From the NCBI GenBank assembly GCA_050946375.1, contig JBMNUT010000014.1, positions 1 to 64,000 on the forward strand: DNA of 64,000 nt, given 5' to 3'. Position numbers and translations under genes: made by a program. Source of the DNA: UBA1794 sp050946375 (lineage in GTDB: Bacteria > Bacteroidota > Bacteroidia > Bacteroidales > Bacteroidaceae). Each line of letters opens with the position of its first letter. Positions within the stretch are counted from its first letter, which is position 1. Shown piece by piece: positions 52,286 through 61,105 of this stretch. The notes under the pieces are model-generated. The model had not been told where the DNA came from, did not search any database, and saw nothing but the letters and a program-made list of their open reading frames with translations.

Positions 52286-54073
52286 ATGATAAAGGAACGC
52301 ATTGCTCTACTTAGAGACTGGATGAAGCGTAAGAATTTGGACGCTTTTGTTATTCCCAGCGCGGATCCGCATATGGGAGAGTATATAGCACCGCTTTGGA
52401 AATCGCGCGAGTGGATTTCCGGTTTTACGGGCTCGGCGGGAACCGTAGTGGTGACGCAAGACAAAGGAGGGTTATGGACTGATTCCCGGTATTTCATACA
52501 GGCCGAACGTCAACTGAAAGGCAGCGGGCTGGATTTGTACCGCAGTTTCCAGCATGAGACGATGGTAGAAATTCCAGCATGGCTGCTTGAAGAATTGCCG
52601 GAGCGGAGCCGTGTCGGCATCGATGCGCAGATTTTCACTCAGGCAGAAGCAGACTGTTTGCGCAGGCTGTTCGCTAAAAAGGATATCGAGCTGGTGGCTT
52701 GTCCGGATCCGATGGCTGAATTGTGGAAAGACCGTCCTTCTATCCCGATGGGAATGGCAGAAATCTACGATTCCAAGTATACGGGCGAGAAAGCATCGGA
52801 ACGTTTGGTCCGTTTGCGCAAGGAGTTGGAAAAATTAGGTGCAGATTCCATATTTGTCACACCGCTGGATGATATTGCCTGGTTGCTGAATATTCGGGGA
52901 ACGGACGTTGTCTACAATCCGGTACTCATCAGCTATCTGTTGGTAGAGCCGGAAGGGGCTACTTTGTTCGTACATCCCGAGAAATGCTCTCAGGAGGTGG
53001 TTGCTTACCTGCAGGGCGAGGGAGTAGGCATTGCGCCCTATGATAAGGCTTTTGAAGCCTTGGCCCGCTTGAAAGGCAGACATATCCTTTTGCAGCCTTC
53101 GAAGACCAGTATGGCTGCATACACGTCGGTAGATCCGACACAGAATGAGATTGTCGCAACTTGTTCTCCGCTGTCTTGGATGAAAGCAATCCGCACTTCT
53201 ACGGAAATAGAGGGCTTGCGCCGTTGTCTGATACGCGATGGCGTAGCGCTTGTTAAGTTCCAAAAGTGGCTGGTCGATGCCGTACAGCGTGGAGAGACTG
53301 TTACTGAGATAAGTTTGTCGAAGAAACTTTGTGAATTTCGCTCTCAACAGGATTTGTTCCGCGGAGAGAGTTTTGCCACGATTGCCGGCTACGGTGCTAA
53401 TGCTGCTTCGCCTCATTATTGTGCAACGCCGGAGACCGATGCCAAACTGGAGGCACGGGGGTATCTGTTGCTGGACAGTGGTGGACAATATCTCGACGGA
53501 ACAACGGATATCACGCGTACCATCGTTCTGGGACCGATGACTGAGGATGAGAAAATCGATTATACGTGTGTTCTGCGCGGAAATATAGATTTGGCTTCTG
53601 TCAAGTTCCCCAAAGGGACGTGCGGCACTCAGTTGGATGCGTTTGCCCGTGCGCCGATGTGGGAGCGCGGTATGCAGTATTTGCATGGAACGGGGCACGG
53701 CGTCGGTCAATACCTGAATGTTCATGAAGCAACGGACTTGTATCAGTTCCGTATGGACAGCATGCCCCATCCGTTGATGCTGAATTCTACGATTACCGAC
53801 GAGCCTGCTTTGTACAAAGAAGGAAGTCACGGTTGTCGTACGGAGAATATGTTGCTCATTGCTCTTGACCAGACTACGGAATTCGGCGATTTCTATAAAT
53901 TTGATACGATAACGCTTTGCCCGATTGATACAGAGCCTATTATCCGTTCCATGATGACTCCGCGGGAAATCACATGGCTCAACGAATATCACGACCGGGT
54001 ATATCAGAAGTTGTCTCCTTATCTTTCGGAAGAAGAACGCGAATGGCTGCGCGACCGTTGCCAGCCGATTTGA
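52286..54073 (+). CDS. pepP: Xaa-Pro aminopeptidase (aminopeptidase P)
   Basis: 595 residues, cytoplasmic (no signal peptide). Creatinase N-terminal domains (LRDWMKRKNLDAFVIPSADP, GFTGSAGTVVVT) at about 1-300. The M24 catalytic domain begins near 310 with metal ligands in LLDSGGQYLDGTTDITRT (two Asp, about 398-415), HGTGHGVG (His, about 469-476), EPALY and RTENML (two Glu, about 508 and 521). Removes N-terminal residues preceding proline. Length fits the long bacterial/eukaryotic-like form. Confidence 0.94.
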   Translation: MIKERIALLRDWMKRKNLDAFVIPSADPHMGEYIAPLWKSREWISGFTGSAGTVVVTQDKGGLWTDSRYFIQAERQLKGSGLDLYRSFQHETMVEIPAWLLEELPERSRVGIDAQIFTQAEADCLRRLFAKKDIELVACPDPMAELWKDRPSIPMGMAEIYDSKYTGEKASERLVRLRKELEKLGADSIFVTPLDDIAWLLNIRGTDVVYNPVLISYLLVEPEGATLFVHPEKCSQEVVAYLQGEGVGIAPYDKAFEALARLKGRHILLQPSKTSMAAYTSVDPTQNEIVATCSPLSWMKAIRTSTEIEGLRRCLIRDGVALVKFQKWLVDAVQRGETVTEISLSKKLCEFRSQQDLFRGESFATIAGYGANAASPHYCATPETDAKLEARGYLLLDSGGQYLDGTTDITRTIVLGPMTEDEKIDYTCVLRGNIDLASVKFPKGTCGTQLDAFARAPMWERGMQYLHGTGHGVGQYLNVHEATDLYQFRMDSMPHPLMLNSTITDEPALYKEGSHGCRTENMLLIALDQTTEFGDFYKFDTITLCPIDTEPIIRSMMTPREITWLNEYHDRVYQKLSPYLSEEEREWLRDRCQPI

Positions 54074-54125
54074 GAAAGGTGACTTTTATTCGTAAGACAA
54101 GTGATGCTAAACTGAAAGAAATAAG

Positions 54126-54133
54126 TAAATTTG
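54126..54133 (+). promoter_or_regulatory. -7 element of the thrS promoter
   Basis: TAAATTTG, 31 bp before the thrS start; expected transcription start near 54140. Confidence 0.65.
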
Positions 54134-54164
54134 CCGCCAAAAAGAAGAATAAAAAAGTAGGATT

Positions 54165-56105
54165 ATGATAAAGATAACTTTTCCTGATGGCTCCGTGCGT
54201 GAATATGAAGCAGGAGTTACTGGCATGCAAATTGCGGAGAGCATTTCGCCCCGCCTTGCAAAAGAAGTTTTGGCATGCGGTGTAAACGGTGAAACCGTTG
54301 AACTGAACCGCCCGATACAGGAAGATGCTTCCGTAGTGCTCTACAAGTGGGAGGACGAAGAGGGTAAGCATGCTTTCTGGCACACGAGTGCTCACTTGAT
54401 GGCTGAGGCTCTGCAGGAGCTTTATCCCGGTATCCAGTTTGGAATCGGCCCGGCCATCGAAAATGGTTTCTACTACGACGTTGATGCCGGCGATACGGTC
54501 ATCAAGGAAGGAGACCTTAAGGCTATTGAAGAAAAGATGCAAGAGTTGGCGGCAAAAGGCGAGGCGCTAATTCGGAAAGACGTCTCGAAAGCGCAAGCTC
54601 TTGAGGAATTTCGTGCTGCAGGGCAGACGTATAAGTGCGAATTGATCGAAGACTTGGAAGACGGACACATTACGACTTATACGCAGGGCAACTTTACCGA
54701 CTTGTGTCGTGGCCCGCATTTGGTAAGTACGGCTCCCATCAAGGCCGTGAAGCTGACGGCTGTGGCCGGCGCTTATTGGCGCGGACAGGAAAATCGCCCC
54801 ATGCTTACCCGTATTTACGGCATCAGTTTCCCGAAAAAGAAACTGTTGGACGAGTATTTAGTCCTGCTGGAAGAGGCTAAGAAGCGTGACCACCGTAAGA
54901 TAGGTAAGGAGATGGAGCTGTTCATGTTCAGCGAGATGGTCGGAAAAGGTCTACCCATGTGGTTGCCTCGTGGTACGGCTCTTCGTCTGCGCCTGGAAGA
55001 TTTTCTCAAGAAGATTCAGCGTCGTTTCGGCTATTTGCAGGTAATGACGCCGCATATAGGTAATAAACAGCTGTATGTGACTTCCGGCCATTATGCCAAG
55101 TACGGGAAAGATTCTTTCCAGCCTATCCATACTCCGGAAGAAGGTGAGGAATATTTGCTGAAACCGATGAACTGCCCGCACCACTGCGAGATTTATAAAT
55201 GGCAACCGCACTCCTATAAAGACCTTCCTCTGCGTTATGCTGAGTTTGGAACGGTATATCGTTATGAGCAAAGTGGCGAGTTGCACGGATTGACCCGTGT
55301 GCGCAGCTTTACGCAGGACGATGCCCATATTTTCTGTCGCCCGGACCAGGTGAAGGAAGAGTTCTTGAAAGTGATGGATATCATCATGATTATTTTCAAG
55401 GCTTTGGACTTCGAAAATTTTGAGGCTCAAATCTCTTTGCGCGATAAGAATAACCGCGATAAATACATCGGTAGTGATGAAAACTGGGAGAAGGCTGAAC
55501 GGGCCATTGTTGAGGCTTGTGAAGAAAAAGGGCTGAAGGCTAAAGTAGAATACGGCGAGGCTGCTTTCTACGGGCCTAAGCTGGACTTCATGGTGCGCGA
55601 TGCCATCGGCCGCAAATGGCAGTTGGGTACCATTCAGGTAGACTATAATCTTCCCGAGCGCTTCCAGTTGGAATATACTGGTGCGGACAATATGAAGCAT
55701 CGTCCGGTTATGATTCACCGTGCTCCCTTCGGCTCGATGGAACGTTTTGTGGCTGTGCTTATCGAGCATACCGGAGGTAAATTCCCGCTTTGGCTTACCC
55801 CGGATCAGGTAGTTGTACTTCCTATCAGTGAAAAGTATAACGACTATGCCCAGAAGGTGCGTGCCGCTCTGGATGCTGAGGATATCCGTGCTCTGGTAGA
55901 CGAGCGGAATGAGAAGATCGGACGTAAGATTCGTGATAATGAGTTGCGTCGGATTCCTTATTTGCTTGTCGTCGGCGAAAAAGAACAGGAGGAGGGAACC
56001 GTTTCCGTGCGTAAGCAGGGAGAAGGCGACCAAGGGTCGATGAAAATCGCCGATTTTGCAAAAAAAGTGCAAGAGGAAGTACAAACTATGCTGAATAAGT
56101 ACTAA
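54165..56105 (+). CDS. thrS: Threonyl-tRNA synthetase
   Basis: 646 residues. TGS domain at 1-61 (KITFPDGSVREYEAGVTGMQ, split in the domain's first strands), editing domain about 62-225 with HTSAHLMAEAL (about 69-79) and the second editing-site segment LCRGPHL. Class II core: motif 2 RYAEFGTVYRYEQSGELHGL (about 352-371), zinc ligand in MNCPHHCEIYKW (about 336-347), motif 3 GSMERFVAVLIEH. C-terminal anticodon-binding domain about 540-640. First gene of the thrS-infC-rpmI-rplT set. Confidence 0.98.
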   Translation: MIKITFPDGSVREYEAGVTGMQIAESISPRLAKEVLACGVNGETVELNRPIQEDASVVLYKWEDEEGKHAFWHTSAHLMAEALQELYPGIQFGIGPAIENGFYYDVDAGDTVIKEGDLKAIEEKMQELAAKGEALIRKDVSKAQALEEFRAAGQTYKCELIEDLEDGHITTYTQGNFTDLCRGPHLVSTAPIKAVKLTAVAGAYWRGQENRPMLTRIYGISFPKKKLLDEYLVLLEEAKKRDHRKIGKEMELFMFSEMVGKGLPMWLPRGTALRLRLEDFLKKIQRRFGYLQVMTPHIGNKQLYVTSGHYAKYGKDSFQPIHTPEEGEEYLLKPMNCPHHCEIYKWQPHSYKDLPLRYAEFGTVYRYEQSGELHGLTRVRSFTQDDAHIFCRPDQVKEEFLKVMDIIMIIFKALDFENFEAQISLRDKNNRDKYIGSDENWEKAERAIVEACEEKGLKAKVEYGEAAFYGPKLDFMVRDAIGRKWQLGTIQVDYNLPERFQLEYTGADNMKHRPVMIHRAPFGSMERFVAVLIEHTGGKFPLWLTPDQVVVLPISEKYNDYAQKVRAALDAEDIRALVDERNEKIGRKIRDNELRRIPYLLVVGEKEQEEGTVSVRKQGEGDQGSMKIADFAKKVQEEVQTMLNKY

Positions 56106-56158
56106 CTTTGCGGCCCATATCAATGACTTAGAAGAAAGGGATAATCGAAAAAGACAGA

Positions 56159-56800
56159 ATGAAAAACGATAACAGACACAAGAGTAAAGCTCCTGAGTAT
56201 CGCATTAACGACGAAATCCGTGTAAAGGAAGTGCGAATCGTAGGCGATAATATCGAATCGAAAGTATATCCTATCGCTCAGGCTTTACGAATAGCGGAAG
56301 AGCATGGCGTAGATCTCGTGGAAATCTCTCCGACGGCGCAACCGCCTGTATGTCGCCTGATTGATTATTCCAAGTTTCTTTATCAATTGAAGAAGAAAGC
56401 CAAGGAACAGAAGGCCAAGCAGGTAAAAATCAATGTAAAGGAAATACGGTTCGGACCGCAAACGGACGACCATGACTATAACTTTAAATTGAAGCATGCG
56501 CGCGGTTTCTTGGAAGGAGGAGACAAAGTAAAGGCTTATGTTTTCTTCCGTGGACGCTCCATTCTCTTCAAAGAGCAGGGCGAGGTTTTGCTGTTGCGCT
56601 TTGCCAACGATTTGGAAGATTGTGGCAAGGTCGAACAAATGCCTTTGCTGGAAGGAAAACGAATGACCATCTTTATCGCTCCGAAGAAGGGTGGCCTTTC
56701 GAAAGCCGCCAAGGCTGAGAAACAGCAGGCCGCTGCCGCTCAAAAGCAGGCGGAAACTGAAGAAGAAAAACAAAAAGAAAAAAATGCGCCGACGCTCTGA
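56159..56800 (+). CDS. infC: Translation initiation factor IF-3
   Basis: 213 residues. N-domain YRINDEIRVKEVRIVGDN (about 14-31) and DLVEISPTAQPPVCRLIDY (about 52-70). Linker rich in lysine (KKKAKEQKAKQ), C-domain KEIRFGPQTDDHDYNFKLKH. The extra Ala/Gln/Glu/Lys-rich tail (about 180-213) is common in Bacteroidota. ATG start at 56159. Confidence 0.97.
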   Translation: MKNDNRHKSKAPEYRINDEIRVKEVRIVGDNIESKVYPIAQALRIAEEHGVDLVEISPTAQPPVCRLIDYSKFLYQLKKKAKEQKAKQVKINVKEIRFGPQTDDHDYNFKLKHARGFLEGGDKVKAYVFFRGRSILFKEQGEVLLLRFANDLEDCGKVEQMPLLEGKRMTIFIAPKKGGLSKAAKAEKQQAAAAQKQAETEEEKQKEKNAPTL

Positions 56801-56849
56801 GGTATAGTTGCGCGGCCATATTCAATTACTAAATAAAAACAAAACCAAA

Positions 56850-57047
56850 ATGCCAAAAGTTAAGACTAACTCCGGTTCAAAAAAGAGATTCGCTCTTACC
56901 GGAACGGGTAAAATTAAAAGGAAGCATGCTTATCATAGTCACATCCTGACTAAGAAAACCAAAAAGCAGAAGAAGAATCTTTGTAAAATGGGCCTTGTTG
57001 CACGTGCTGACATGCAGCAGGTTAAAGAGCTCCTTTGCTTGAAGTAA
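56850..57047 (+). CDS. rpmI: 50S ribosomal protein L35
   Basis: 65 residues, very basic. MPKVKTNSGSKKRFALTGTG and KRKHAYHSHILTKKTKKQKK are characteristic of bL35. The ATG at 56850 gives the family N-terminus; an upstream in-frame extension is not conserved. Between infC and rplT. Confidence 0.97.
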   Translation: MPKVKTNSGSKKRFALTGTGKIKRKHAYHSHILTKKTKKQKKNLCKMGLVARADMQQVKELLCLK

Positions 57048-57189
57048 TCCAAAGTTGCAGGAGATAAGCAAAAAAGTTTTTCAGTAATTTAGTTATTAAC
57101 CGAATGTTCAGCTACAGAATAGAATACCAGAAAGTTCTCTGATGAGTAAGTAAATCAGTGACGCTGACGTTCAAAAAGAGAAAAAAACT

Positions 57190-57540
57190 ATGCCAAGATC
57201 AGTAAATCACGTTGCTTCAAGAGCAAAAAGAAAGAAAATCTTACGTCTTACCCGCGGCTATTTCGGCGCGCGCAAGAATGTTTGGACCGTTGCCAAGAAT
57301 ACTTGGGAAAAAGGTCTTACCTATGCCTATCGCGACCGTAAGAACAAAAAGCGTAATTTCCGCGCACTGTGGATTCAGCGTATCAATGCTGCCGCTCGGT
57401 TGGAGGGCATGAGCTATTCCACTCTGATGGGTGCTCTGCACAAGGCCGGTATCGAAATCAACCGTAAGGTGCTCGCCGATTTGGCCATGAACCATCCCGA
57501 AGCATTTAAAGCTATTGTCGCAAAAGTAAAGGCTGCGTAA
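57190..57540 (+). CDS. rplT: 50S ribosomal protein L20
   Basis: 116 residues. MPRSVNHVASRAKRKKILR, GYFGARKNVWTVAKN and LWIQRINAAARLEGMSYS match bL20, which binds 23S rRNA during early assembly. The unusually long 142-bp gap after rpmI may hold a regulatory site for L20 autocontrol (inference). A strong terminator follows. Confidence 0.98.
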   Translation: MPRSVNHVASRAKRKKILRLTRGYFGARKNVWTVAKNTWEKGLTYAYRDRKNKKRNFRALWIQRINAAARLEGMSYSTLMGALHKAGIEINRKVLADLAMNHPEAFKAIVAKVKAA

Positions 57541-57583
57541 ATCGAAGTGCTCTCTGCTTGAGCAGAAATAGTTGATTTATAGG

Positions 57584-57624
57584 ACTTCTCCCGGAGGTGC
57601 ATACTTCCGGGAGAAGTTTTTTTA
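57584..57624 (+). terminator. Terminator of the thrS-infC-rpmI-rplT unit
   Basis: The 12-bp stem ACTTCTCCCGGA/TCCGGGAGAAGT (57584-57595 with 57606-57617) is followed by a T run. Confidence 0.93.
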
Positions 57625-57785
57625 TGGTGTAGCGTGTTCTTCCTTTATCCCTTTTGAGGATTTCAGGCTGGGGAAAAGCTACGTTTCCTTTCGACTGCGG
57701 CAGCGTTTCCTTCGTTTGCCGGGTGGATTAGCCTGTGGGGAAGATTGTGATGCGGCCTGATTTGTAATCGAAAGAGAGTGCTTGT

Positions 57786-58718
57786 TTATCGGTGGGCAAG
57801 CCGTGCGTACCGATAACTCATGTACCAAAGTATGCCGATGGTTAAGGCCGTGCAGAGGATGACCAGCGGGAGTGAGACGGTTTCGTCGCCAGTTTCGCTG
57901 AGTACATTGACCCATTGCCAGTTTGAGTTATACGGTTGATTGGGGTAGACCAATATGGCCAATGTGTTATTGGCGCTGTGGGCCAATATGGCTGCCCATA
58001 ATCCGCCGTATGCACAGATGTATCCCAATGCAGCTCCCAGCAAGAGTCGGGGTAAGAATCCATAGAATTGCAAATGGATGGCGGAAAAAAGAAATGCCGT
58101 AATCCATACTGCTGCGTGAAAGCGCAGGGGATCTTGCGGAAAAGTGCTTACGCTTTTTGTCGTTTCTGCAGAGGCTTTTGGGAAGAGCCAGCGGTAGATG
58201 AGTTTCATGAGTAGCCCGCGGAAAAGCAGTTCTTCGCTGATTCCGGCCAGGATGGCAATAATCAAGATGTTGAGCAGCAGAACAGAAATCCGTTCGTCGT
58301 GCAGCATGCTTTCAATTAGGAGATTGGCGCTTTGCTCCATTTCTGTCAACCACTGTTCCAGACCTTGAAGCAACTGCGGAAGTTTCAGGTTCATGTTCCA
58401 TTGTGCAGTGAGGTCGATGAGCGGATTGAGCAGCCCTATTACCGCTATTGCGCAAAGGAGCAGGTCGATTCGGGGGCGTCGTATGGAGAGAACCTGCAGC
58501 GCCGGCTGGCGGAAGAGCAGCAATACGCCCATGGCAGGCGGCAGAATGAAGAGACACACGTCTTGTATGACGACCGAAGCACGGGCCACGGGGGCCAACG
58601 TCGGGTCGGGAGCCACAATTTGCAACATGAGAAGCGGGAAAAGACTTAAGAAAAATCCCGCAACGATGAGTAGCAGCAAGACGCCGGCCTGGCAGCGGCG
58701 GCTGCGTTGTTCGTACAT
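57786..58718 (-). CDS. CPBP-family intramembrane glutamic endopeptidase
   Basis: 310 residues, about 7-8 transmembrane helices. Abi/CPBP motif 1 ISEELLFRGLL (paired glutamates and arginine), motif 2 FSAIHLQFYGFLPRLLLGA (histidine), motif 3 LAHSANNTLAI. Membrane protease of the Rce1/MroQ type; target unknown. I chose the ATG beginning MYEQRS because the promoter TATCTTTG at 58742-58749 would make the ATG at 58733 leaderless. Residues about 180-195 (between motifs 1 and 2) resemble a degenerate iteron peptide (SVSTFPQDPLRF). Confidence 0.87.
   Translation of the reverse strand: MYEQRSRRCQAGVLLLLIVAGFFLSLFPLLMLQIVAPDPTLAPVARASVVIQDVCLFILPPAMGVLLLFRQPALQVLSIRRPRIDLLLCAIAVIGLLNPLIDLTAQWNMNLKLPQLLQGLEQWLTEMEQSANLLIESMLHDERISVLLLNILIIAILAGISEELLFRGLLMKLIYRWLFPKASAETTKSVSTFPQDPLRFHAAVWITAFLFSAIHLQFYGFLPRLLLGAALGYICAYGGLWAAILAHSANNTLAILVYPNQPYNSNWQWVNVLSETGDETVSLPLVILCTALTIGILWYMSYRYARLAHR
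58133..58181 (-). repeat. Degenerate iteron locus 14 (inside CPBP gene)
   Basis: ttgcggaaaagtgcttacgc and tttttgtcgtttctgcagaggcttttggg keep the AAAAGTGC word. The coding frame gives S-T-F-P-Q-D-P, the same frame as the other intragenic copies. Confidence 0.5.
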
Positions 58719-58741
58719 TCCTTGGTATAGCATAGCAGGGG

Positions 58742-58749
58742 CAAAGATA
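58742..58749 (-). promoter_or_regulatory. -7 element of the CPBP gene promoter
   Basis: TATCTTTG on the minus strand; no clear -33 element. Confidence 0.6.
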
Positions 58750-58790
58750 CTATCTTCCGTTTTTATAAAGGAAATATGCGACGGCGGTTT

Positions 58791-58821
58791 TTTGCCGATT
58801 GGAAGAAATTCCGTATTTTTG
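58791..58821 (+). promoter_or_regulatory. Promoter of tig
   Basis: TTTG (58791-58794), 19 bp, TATTTTTG (58814-58821). The leader is about 70 nt. Confidence 0.85.
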
Positions 58822-58896
58822 CACGCTCAAAGTGCCCTTTACGAGCAGATAATGAAGAATTCACGAAAATAAAATCCACAAATTCAGACTTGCAGA

Positions 58897-60264
58897 ATGA
58901 ACATTTCATTGCAAAACAATGACGACAACGTAAGCGCTCTGCTTACCGTCAAGATGGAGAAAGCCGACTATGAGGCTCAATATGAGAAAGCGTTGAAGAA
59001 GTACCGCCAGCAGGCCCGTATCCCGGGTTTCCGTCCGGGCATGGTGCCGATGAACCTCATCAAGAAGATGTATGGAAAAGCCCTGAAAGCTGAAGAAGTT
59101 AATAAGGTGTTGGGCGAAAAAGTGTATGGATATATCAGAGAGAATAAAGTGGCTATTTTGGGTGAGCCTTTGCCCAACGAAGACAAGCAGCCCCAAATCG
59201 ATTTTGATAACCAGGACGAATTTGAATTCCTTTTCGACCTTGCTTTGGCTCCCGCGGTGAAAGTGGAAATCGGCAAAGACGATACCTTGCCTTACTACCA
59301 CATCGACGTCACCGACGAGATGGTCGACAATCAGATAAACATGTATCGCCAGCGTGGCGGTTCCTATGAGAGCGCTGAAAGCTACGAAGACAAGGACATG
59401 CTGAAAGGTACCCTTGTAGAACTCGGCGAAGACGGAAACGCCAAAGAAGGCGGTCTGCTCCTGGAGAATACCCTGCTTATGCCTACTTATATGAAGGACG
59501 ATGCACAAAAGGCTCTGTTCGACGGGAAAAAGGTAGGGGAAACGGTCGTATTTAATCCCACAAAAGCATACAACAGCTCGGAGGCTGAAATCGCAGCCCT
59601 GCTGAAAGTGGAAAAAACAGAACTGGCAAACCATACGGGCGACTTCAGTTTTGAGATAAAGGAGATTTCCCGTTTCAAAATGGCCGACTTCGATCAGAAC
59701 CTTTACGATTCTGTTTTCGAAAAAGGAACCGTTACGACCGAAGCTGATTTCCGCGCTAAGGTAAAGAGCCTCGTAGCAGAGCAATACGCTATGGACAGCG
59801 ATTATAAGTTCCTCTTGGACGTGCGTTCCGCCATGGAGGTGAAAGTGGGCAAAGTCGCTTTCGCCGACAAGCTGCTCAAGCGCATCATGTTGATCAACAG
59901 CAAAGACAAAGACGAAAAAGCTATTGATGCCAACTACGAGAAGAGCACAAAAGAACTCACCTGGCACCTGATCAAGGAAGAACTGGTGAAGCAGACCGGC
60001 GTGAAAGTGGACGATGCGGACCTGAAAAATACCGCTCGTGACATGGTGAAGATGCAGTTCGCACAATATGGAATGCTCAACGCTCCTGACGAAATCCTGG
60101 ACAAATACGCAGCCGAGATGATGACAAAGCAGGAGAGCGCTGAGCGCGTTCTCAACCGTGCCGTAGAAGTGAAACTGACTGTTGCACTGAAAGGCTTGGT
60201 TACATTGGATGAAAAGACGGTAAGCGTCGATGAGTTCAACAAGATGATTCAAGACGAAGCATAA
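58897..60264 (+). CDS. tig: Trigger factor
   Basis: 455 residues. Ribosome-bound chaperone. Signature GFRPGMVPMNLIKKMYGKAL (about 46-65) in the ribosome-binding domain. The middle PPIase-like region (about 155-245) is divergent, as in other Bacteroidales; C-terminal chaperone arms follow. It stands directly before clpP and clpX, the conserved bacterial order. Confidence 0.95.
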   Translation: MNISLQNNDDNVSALLTVKMEKADYEAQYEKALKKYRQQARIPGFRPGMVPMNLIKKMYGKALKAEEVNKVLGEKVYGYIRENKVAILGEPLPNEDKQPQIDFDNQDEFEFLFDLALAPAVKVEIGKDDTLPYYHIDVTDEMVDNQINMYRQRGGSYESAESYEDKDMLKGTLVELGEDGNAKEGGLLLENTLLMPTYMKDDAQKALFDGKKVGETVVFNPTKAYNSSEAEIAALLKVEKTELANHTGDFSFEIKEISRFKMADFDQNLYDSVFEKGTVTTEADFRAKVKSLVAEQYAMDSDYKFLLDVRSAMEVKVGKVAFADKLLKRIMLINSKDKDEKAIDANYEKSTKELTWHLIKEELVKQTGVKVDDADLKNTARDMVKMQFAQYGMLNAPDEILDKYAAEMMTKQESAERVLNRAVEVKLTVALKGLVTLDEKTVSVDEFNKMIQDEA

Positions 60265-60273
60265 AATTGCACA

Positions 60274-60984
60274 ATGGACGATTTTAGGAAATTTGCCACA
60301 AAGCATTTGGGCATGAACGGGCATGTGCTGGACGACGTAGTCCGTGCGCAGGCCGGCTACCTGAATCCGTATATTCTGGAGGAACGGCAGCTCAATGTGA
60401 CCCAGATGGATGTCTTTTCCCGGCTGATGATGGACCGTATTATCTTTCTCGGAACGGAGATAAATGACTATACGGCCAACACGTTGCAGGCACAGATGCT
60501 TTATCTGGACTCTGTAGATCCGGGCAAGGACATATCGATTTATATCAATTCCCCCGGCGGGTCGGTATATGCCGGGTTAGGTATATACGATACGATGCAG
60601 TTCATTTCCAGTCCGGTGTCGACCATTTGCACCAGCATTGCCGCCTCTATGGCTTCAGTGCTGCTGGTGGCCGGAACCGAAGGGAAGCGTTTTGCGTTGC
60701 CTCACTCGCGCGTTATGATCCATCAGCCGATGGGCGGCGTGCAGGGTCAGGCAAGTGATATTGAGATTACAGCCCGGCAAATCAAGAAATTGCAGGAAGA
60801 ACTGTACACGATCATCTCCCAGCATTCGCATACTCCCTATGAGAAAGTCTATGCAGACTCCGACCGTGACTATTGGATGACGGCGGCAGAGGCTAAGGAA
60901 TATGGTATGATTGACGAAATTCTGGTTCGCAAACCGGCGCAGACCGACGCTCCTTCGGGAAGTGAGACGGTCGTGAACGGATAA
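60274..60984 (+). CDS. clpP: ATP-dependent Clp protease proteolytic subunit
   Basis: 236 residues. Serine protease. Catalytic serine in CTSIAASMASVLL (about 111-123), histidine in LPHSRVMIHQPMGG (about 136-149), aspartate near TPYEKVYADSDRDYWM (about 187-202). IYINSPGGSVYAG forms the oxyanion region. The N-terminus is about 25 residues longer than in E. coli, as usual in Bacteroidales. It starts 9 bp after tig. Confidence 0.97.
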   Translation: MDDFRKFATKHLGMNGHVLDDVVRAQAGYLNPYILEERQLNVTQMDVFSRLMMDRIIFLGTEINDYTANTLQAQMLYLDSVDPGKDISIYINSPGGSVYAGLGIYDTMQFISSPVSTICTSIAASMASVLLVAGTEGKRFALPHSRVMIHQPMGGVQGQASDIEITARQIKKLQEELYTIISQHSHTPYEKVYADSDRDYWMTAAEAKEYGMIDEILVRKPAQTDAPSGSETVVNG

Positions 60985-61105
60985 AACGAAGTGAATCAAA
61001 CGGTGCAATAACCTATCATTTGAAGTAATAACACGAGAGATGCTTTCCTTTTTCCCCGTCGTGGGGGATTGAGAGTGCATCTCTCTTTTTTATAATCATA
61101 TAATC

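Noticed and set aside
11001..58181. Iteron loci as CRISPR arrays
   Set aside because: Units are palindromic, adjacent without unique spacers of constant length, and no cas genes are near.
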